DNA of 64,000 nucleotides from Methanomassiliicoccales archaeon (GTDB lineage: Archaea; Thermoplasmatota; Thermoplasmata; Methanomassiliicoccales; UBA472), in contig JAPKYK010000006.1 in NCBI GenBank assembly GCA_026394395.1, positions 1 to 64,000 on the forward strand. The letters run 5' to 3'. Position 1 is the first letter of the stretch. The number at the start of each line of letters is the position of its first letter. The notes beneath the pieces are model-generated. The model did no database searches and was not told the DNA's origin. It saw only the letters and a program-made list of their open reading frames with translations. Positions 58,848 to 64,000 of the stretch are shown here, in pieces. The translations under genes and the position numbers were made by a program.

Positions 58848-61800
58848 TTACTCGTTCTTGTTTTCGCCCTCGGCCGGCGGTTGCTCGGATGGCTTCTCCT
58901 CTTTAGGAGCTTCCTTGCCGTTGGACCTCTTGACCACGCGCCTGAAGGGGCTCTTCTTCTCATCGGGCTTGGCCTCGGCCTCTTCGACGGTCTTCTCGTC
59001 GAACACCGTTCCGCAGCGGTGGCACACCTTGGAGTCGCGCGCGTTCAGGGTCCCGCAGGTCGGGCAGGGGAACACTCCAGTCTTCTTGCTCATCTCTTCC
59101 TTCCGGAGCCATTCCTCGAACGGCAGGTACTCGGGCTCGGTCTGTAGCCATTCCTGGAACTTCTCCTCGGAGTACTTGCTGCCCAGGGCCGTCTTGGCCT
59201 GGTTGCGGAAGCCGTCGATGTACTCGTCGTACTGCTTCCTCATGGCCTCGATGTAACCGGTTACCTGGCCCTGCTCTACTGGTTCGGTCATGAACTTAGC
59301 CCCGCATTCGGGGCAGCTCTCCGCCTTTGACGGGATCCAGGCGCCGCACTCGCTGCACTTGGCCGTGTCGGGCTCGAACTCCACACCGCACTTCGGGCAG
59401 TGCTTGGAGGCTTCGGGGATGAGGGCGCCGCAGTTGCCGCACTCGACCATCTTTCCCAGCCCCACCCTGTACAGGTAGAGAGAGAAGATGATGATGACCG
59501 CGATCACTATGACTATAATCAGCAGGTAGACCCAGAAGGGTATGGACTCGGGCGTGAACGGGGCTACGATGTTGATGTTGGCGTTCTCGGTGAAGTTGCC
59601 TTCCGAGGTGACCAGGGTGGCAGTTACGCGTTGGCTTCCTTCCCGTCCGGACGGTGTGGTTATGTAGGCGAAGAAGTTGCCGTCATCGTCCGTGGTCACA
59701 TTGAACACGGTTGTCAGGGGGAACCCTCCGCTGTCGGTCAGGGTTACCCGGACCAGCAGTCCGGAGAGCGGCGCGCCGTTCGTGCTCTGGGTCACCTGCC
59801 CGTTGACGAATATCGCATCGCCTGGGGCAAAGTCGGTCTTTCCTCCGAGGTTGATGTATATGTCGGGATCGAGGACGGCCACGGTGAAGTTGGACTCGAA
59901 CATGTTGTCCGATGGGTCCGCGTCCTGTCCAGCACCAATGTCAACTATGAGCTGGTAATCGCCGGAGGGTATGTTGACGGTCCAGGACACATTGTAGGAG
60001 ACGGTGGCGCCCCTACCGATGTTTTTGGTCTCATCAAGCAGGACTATGTCTTCGGTAGCGTTCAGGTAGACGTTCACGTGGACGTTGCTGGCCTCTACTA
60101 TTCCGAGGTTCCTTACGTTGAACGCTATGTGTATGGTCTCGCCGAGGACCCCGCTGGTCACGTCCTCACCGGTGGACAGTATCCTGGTGCCTATAAGCGC
60201 CAGGTTCGGCCGGTTGTCTATTATCTGCAGCACCTGGAACGCGTTGTTGTTGCTGTTGAGCGGGTCGTCGGTCTCCAGGACGTGCGTGTACGTTGCGTTG
60301 GTGTCCGGGTTTACCACGGCCAGGATGGTCACATTCTGGTACTGCTCACCCCCAGATAATACGGGGTCCCATAGCAGGGTCACAGTCGTGGAGGTGTCCT
60401 TGGCCAGGGTGGCTACGTGGACGCTGCCGATTATGCTCTCGCCGTTCAGCCAGAAGACCACGTTGAACCCGATGGCCGCAGATTCGCCGTTGTTGAACAC
60501 GGCAGCGACGATGGACACCTCATCGTTGAGGTTGGCCTCGTCCCCTGCAATGCCGTTGATCAGGAAGCTGACGCTCACGCCGACCAGGTCGGGGTAGTCC
60601 AGGACGTCGACGGTGATCGTGGCTATGTTATTGGCCTCACTGCCTTCGACGATCACGTTCTCCTCGTCGACATTCACGGTGATGGTCCTTATTCCGGCAA
60701 CGGTTGGGGTCCAGGATACGCTGGCGACACCTTTCTCACCGGTAGGCACATTGCTGATCTGGGCAGTTCCGATGAAGCCTTCCACGCTGTCATAGAAGCT
60801 GACATTGAAGGCGCTGGCGGTGAAATCGCCCAGGTTGGTCACGGCCGCGGTTATGGACGATGTACGGTCCCTGGCGGACTCGGCAGGATCGATGGTTATG
60901 TCCTCCACGGTTATGGACATGTCCGGAACGCCCAGCACCGTGACCAGGGAGGAGTTGGCATTGTTGTCCTCGTTCAGCTCCGGTATCTGGTTCAGCGGGT
61001 CAACTGTTACGGACAGGTTATGCAGGCCCAGAGGATATGTGGCCGTCCAGGTCACCGTGATGGTGATGTTGGACAAGGGTGCCAGTTCTTCGACTAGGTA
61101 ATCCTCGATTAATACTGTACCAGTTGTGCTATTGTCCTCGAACCTCACCAATATGTTGAACGCGGTGACCACGCCGATGTTGTTGATGACCGTGGAGAGC
61201 GACACGTCGCTTCCCCGCAGGGTCTCATTGGTCGATACGGTGAACGGTGGGTCTATGTCGGGCTTGGCCGACGATATGTCCAACCGAACGTAGGCATCGC
61301 TCCTTATCATGATCTTGGTGGGGTAGTACAGGACCTGTGCCGCACCGTCCACATCGGATTCGTATGCCGTTCCATTGTACCAGTAGGTAGCGTTCAGCAC
61401 ATAGTTACCGGATAGTTGCGGACCACTGGTGGTGACGACGGCGCTCAATGCCTGGATGCGCAGGGTGCCGTTCTCGTCGGTTATACCGCTGGTGTATGGT
61501 GTGGCTGGGAACGCTTTGACGTCTACGTAGGTTCCGGGGATGGTATGCTCTCCGGTGCCGTCGTACACCTCAGTCACTATCCAGCTGTACAGGTAGATGA
61601 TCGCGCTGTCCTTGGGGGACACTGGTGCAACGCCACCTATGGTCGACGCCGTTAGCCTGGCCACGGAGGTGCCTCCGAAGTCGGACAGGGCGTAATCGAA
61701 GGTGGTGTTGAAGGTCGTCAAGGTCACGCTGGAGGTCTCCGGGGCCCGCATGACGCCCCTGACCCTCGAGTTCTCCATGTATATGATCGAAGAATCTCCC

Positions 61801-64000
61801 ATCATGACGTCGATGTTGGGCATCAAGGTGGATTCGTTGACGAACAGGCGACCGTTGTCGAACAGGTAGACCTTGAAGCGGGAGTCCGAATCCAGGCTAG
61901 CCCCGTTCAGGACCAGGGTACCGTTGTCCCTGACCACTATCTGGGTGATGTTGGGGTTGGAGGCCTGCTCCATTAGCACATTGGTCCCCAGGAACGCCAG
62001 GTAGCCGTTGCCTTCAATGATTATGTTGTGTTGCCAGGTTAAGCTCGCCAGGGACATCTCGTATTCATCGGTGACAACCCAGTCACCGGTCTGGGCCACA
62101 AGTATGACCTCCAGTGAGCTGGAGGCGATGTTGTTGGCGTAAGAATATTCCTTGATAGAGTTCCCTTCATTGACCCAGACGAAGATCGAGTAGGTGCCTA
62201 TCTGAGTGGGCGTCCATGCGAAGCTGGTAACATTGCTACCACCCGCGGGGGCGTCGATCGAGGCGCTGCCTAGGTATTGCCCTCCGCCCGTGGGGTTGCC
62301 GATGAAGAAGCTCACGACCGCCCCTATGGCGGCCTTCTTACCGTCCAAGTTGCTGACGGTCACATTGATGGACATGACCTGGTTGGCGTATCCGGGATTC
62401 TGTGAGAATACGATGGACGGTCCGTCCACTGCCAGGTCGGGCAGGAACTCCAGGACCTTGACCGACGGGGACAGGACATTGTTGGTCTCGATAGACTCGA
62501 GCACTTGACCGCGCGCGTCCACGGTTATGATTATGGAGTGCGTTCCGGCCGTCGTCAGGCTGCTGCCCCAATCGACCACGATGTTCCTGGACTCGCCCGG
62601 CGACAGGTTCGTTACCGTGATGTTGTCCAGGTAGTGGGTCTGGTTGCCTATGGCATCCTTCACGCTGACCACGAACTCGCTCGCGGTTGTCAGTCCATAG
62701 TTGATGACCGTGAAGTTTAGCTCGACCGCGTCACCCTGATAGATGGTCGTGGGATCGGTGGCGAAGTTGATAGCTGTCAGATCGGGTAGCCTAAGCACCA
62801 GATTATCAATGACGAAGTCGAAGGCCACTGACTGTGTGGTCAGATCTGGGTACGCTTCGAACGATGTGTATTTGGCTGCGGGAGTGTACGCGACCGCGCT
62901 CTCGTTCACGTAGGTGACTGCCATCCTGTAGTTCTCTGCCGGATAGGAGTTGGGAGCCCAGTACACATTGATGGTGTCGGTCAGCAGGGGCAGCAATACC
63001 ATTCCAGAATCGTTGGTGGTCTTGTAATCGGTGCTGTTCCGGCCGAGATAGTCGAGTACGCCCTGGGGCGGCACCTGGCTTACTGAATCGTTGAAGTAAT
63101 ACACAGCTGCCTGATTGGTCAGGGATCCAGTAGCGTTGACAACGGCACCTTTTACCGGCAGGTTGTTGGAGTCGCGAACGCTGACGTCGACCCACCTGTA
63201 TACGTTGATGGTTGGATCGGTAACCGCCTTTAGATAGATATTATCGAATGCTACCAATAATGTGTCAAGATTGTCGTATACAATACTAATTGATGCCAAA
63301 TCACTGATGCTGGTTACATTATCTGATTGAATGTTCGCAACCAGTATTTCCTCAGTTTCTGATGTTATCAGGATATTTGCATTTGTTAAGGGTGTGCCGG
63401 TAACATTCCATTGAATGTAATCATCATTCGTATAACCGACATCACAAGCATATTCAACTGTCAATGATAAAGAGGATATGGCTCCAGATAAATCAGCCAC
63501 ATTAAACGGTTGAATATGTAATTTTTTACCACCTGTAACATAATATTGGTGGTTATCGCTAGTTAATAAATCAGCTACATTCGTTTCCGTTGTGTTATCA
63601 TCCGCACCTTGTTCCAGCGGCTTGAACGTCAGGTCCTTCTGGACCGTAACGAACGGTCCGGTCCCGTTGGCGACGAACTCGCCCTCAACGCTCACTCCGT
63701 ACAGGTTCGCCTGGGCCAGATCGGTCACCACAAGCTTTCTGTATTCCGGCAGGGCGTAGTTCAGGTAATTCACACCGAAGGCGGTGTTCACTGCAGTAAG
63801 CTCGCTTGTACCAGCAATGGTCACGTTGTTGTAGGCGTCAATCTCGAGCCCGACCTCGACCCAGATCCTGTCGATGAACACGCTCTGGGCCTTGGTGTTG
63901 GTCAGGGTGACGGAGAGCACGGACAGGTCAAGGGACGACAGGGTTATGCTCGTCAGGTCCTGGGTCAATATGACATCGTGGTTGGTTCCAGGGGGGTCGA
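58848..64000 (-). CDS. Giant CARDB-repeat surface protein with cytoplasmic zinc ribbons (N-terminus outside window)
   Basis: More than 1,710 residues; the frame is open to the window end, so the real start is upstream and the TTG at 63968 is not a start. It has at least six CARDB-type repeats, each opening with a P-D/N-L/I-x-hydrophobic pattern (LPDLTAINF, LPDLAVDGP, KPDIDPPF, VPDMSITVED, YPDLVGVSV, RPNLALIGT), with many Asn-x-Ser/Thr sites. A final Ig-like domain precedes one membrane span (~residues 1482-1505) and a ~200-residue tail. The tail has CGNCGALIPEASKHCPKCG, CSECGAW...CPECG and CPTCGTLN...CHRCG zinc ribbons and a Lys/Glu-rich end. The outside is probably an adhesin or wall-like layer; the tail lies inside the cell. 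Bases ~63220-63600 are unusually AT-rich. Convergent with the pilus-like operon. Confidence 0.85.
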   Translation of the reverse strand, partial: DPPGTNHDVILTQDLTSITLSSLDLSVLSVTLTNTKAQSVFIDRIWVEVGLEIDAYNNVTIAGTSELTAVNTAFGVNYLNYALPEYRKLVVTDLAQANLYGVSVEGEFVANGTGPFVTVQKDLTFKPLEQGADDNTTETNVADLLTSDNHQYYVTGGKKLHIQPFNVADLSGAISSLSLTVEYACDVGYTNDDYIQWNVTGTPLTNANILITSETEEILVANIQSDNVTSISDLASISIVYDNLDTLLVAFDNIYLKAVTDPTINVYRWVDVSVRDSNNLPVKGAVVNATGSLTNQAAVYYFNDSVSQVPPQGVLDYLGRNSTDYKTTNDSGMVLLPLLTDTINVYWAPNSYPAENYRMAVTYVNESAVAYTPAAKYTSFEAYPDLTTQSVAFDFVIDNLVLRLPDLTAINFATDPTTIYQGDAVELNFTVINYGLTTASEFVVSVKDAIGNQTHYLDNITVTNLSPGESRNIVVDWGSSLTTAGTHSIIITVDARGQVLESIETNNVLSPSVKVLEFLPDLAVDGPSIVFSQNPGYANQVMSINVTVSNLDGKKAAIGAVVSFFIGNPTGGGQYLGSASIDAPAGGSNVTSFAWTPTQIGTYSIFVWVNEGNSIKEYSYANNIASSSLEVILVAQTGDWVVTDEYEMSLASLTWQHNIIIEGNGYLAFLGTNVLMEQASNPNITQIVVRDNGTLVLNGASLDSDSRFKVYLFDNGRLFVNESTLMPNIDVMMGDSSIIYMENSRVRGVMRAPETSSVTLTTFNTTFDYALSDFGGTSVARLTASTIGGVAPVSPKDSAIIYLYSWIVTEVYDGTGEHTIPGTYVDVKAFPATPYTSGITDENGTLRIQALSAVVTTSGPQLSGNYVLNATYWYNGTAYESDVDGAAQVLYYPTKIMIRSDAYVRLDISSAKPDIDPPFTVSTNETLRGSDVSLSTVINNIGVVTAFNILVRFEDNSTTGTVLIEDYLVEELAPLSNITITVTWTATYPLGLHNLSVTVDPLNQIPELNEDNNANSSLVTVLGVPDMSITVEDITIDPAESARDRTSSITAAVTNLGDFTASAFNVSFYDSVEGFIGTAQISNVPTGEKGVASVSWTPTVAGIRTITVNVDEENVIVEGSEANNIATITVDVLDYPDLVGVSVSFLINGIAGDEANLNDEVSIVAAVFNNGESAAIGFNVVFWLNGESIIGSVHVATLAKDTSTTVTLLWDPVLSGGEQYQNVTILAVVNPDTNATYTHVLETDDPLNSNNNAFQVLQIIDNRPNLALIGTRILSTGEDVTSGVLGETIHIAFNVRNLGIVEASNVHVNVYLNATEDIVLLDETKNIGRGATVSYNVSWTVNIPSGDYQLIVDIGAGQDADPSDNMFESNFTVAVLDPDIYINLGGKTDFAPGDAIFVNGQVTQSTNGAPLSGLLVRVTLTDSGGFPLTTVFNVTTDDDGNFFAYITTPSGREGSQRVTATLVTSEGNFTENANINIVAPFTPESIPFWVYLLIIVIVIAVIIIFSLYLYRVGLGKMVECGNCGALIPEASKHCPKCGVEFEPDTAKCSECGAWIPSKAESCPECGAKFMTEPVEQGQVTGYIEAMRKQYDEYIDGFRNQAKTALGSKYSEEKFQEWLQTEPEYLPFEEWLRKEEMSKKTGVFPCPTCGTLNARDSKVCHRCGTVFDEKTVEEAEAKPDEKKSPFRRVVKRSNGKEAPKEEKPSEQPPAEGENKNE
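63220..63600 (-). other. AT-rich island inside the CARDB surface-protein gene
   Basis: About 380 bases that are clearly AT-richer than the GC-rich DNA on both sides, with sharp edges, while the reading frame continues. The encoded part spans roughly residues 125-250 (SLSLTVEYACDVGYTNDD region). It looks like a segment exchanged from a different source. Confidence 0.6.

Noticed and set aside
63966-63968. TTG as the start of the CARDB protein
   Set aside because: The frame remains open to the window end with plausible coding sequence upstream, and there is no signal peptide after the TTG.
1-64000. CRISPR arrays, insertion-sequence transposases, integrases, rRNA genes
   Set aside because: No regularly spaced repeats and no transposase, integrase or rRNA-like sequence were found on reading the window.

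Overview
The window looks like a piece of a GC-rich archaeal chromosome, most likely from the Thermoplasmatota and possibly Methanomassiliicoccales or a relative. Support comes from deoxyhypusine synthase, a DUF531 protein, an intron-containing tRNA-Phe(GAA), archaeal TATA boxes with short or absent leaders, archaeal pilus-type secretion ATPases with TadC/FlaJ-like membrane proteins, an HdrD-like protein, and an hgcAB pair. The order is an inference, because no rRNA or other marker gene is present.

Region 1 (1-4072) is accessory DNA. Tandem modules share a near-identical or similar GC-rich coding segment and then switch abruptly to divergent, more AT-rich multi-membrane-span C-termini, each followed by or fused to a small two-span protein with a PH-like tail. 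Module 2 appears frameshifted and module 3 is a 204-bp remnant. A gene-poor stretch with a hairpin and mini-ORF follows. Region 2 (4073-6333) has surface-polysaccharide genes: a GT4 glycosyltransferase and a NodB-fold deacetylase. Region 3 (6334-24208) is a mosaic of mostly single-gene units: small peptides, a Cys-rich protein divergent from a thioesterase, a flavodoxin, a transglutaminase-like protein, an acetyl-CoA-synthetase-like gene broken by two stop codons at conserved Trp positions, glycosyltransferase, MFS, hemerythrin-rubredoxin, SagB-type nitroreductase, ProC, FMN enzymes, aquaporin, aldo/keto reductase and NYN-LOTUS genes.

Region 4 (24306-25871) is an AbrB-like regulator overlapping hgcA and hgcB, the mercury-methylation pair, facing a 7TM histidine kinase. 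After an MFS exporter, exodeoxyribonuclease III, a GNAT and a universal stress protein comes region 5 (30867-38265): a six-gene operon for a group-4-hydrogenase/complex-I-like membrane complex. Its large subunit has lost all four Ni-Fe cysteines, so it is an energy-converting hydrogenase-related (Ehr) complex of unknown redox substrate. A ferritin-like protein and an HdrD-like iron-sulfur protein lie just upstream on the opposite strand.

Region 6 (40507-49465) is mainly housekeeping: ClC chloride transporter, Lhr-type helicase, FAH-family enzyme, RlmE, PurM, DUF531 and deoxyhypusine synthase. Region 7 (49646-58751) holds a coiled-coil RAD55/KaiC-like ATPase behind a potentially structured leader, tRNA-Phe, and a pilus-like operon with one pilin-like protein, two ATPase paralogues and two membrane-platform proteins. 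Region 8 (58848-end) is a giant CARDB-repeat surface protein with one membrane span and zinc ribbons on the predicted cytoplasmic side. It runs off the window and contains an AT-rich island that looks recombined. No CRISPR array or insertion-sequence transposase was seen.
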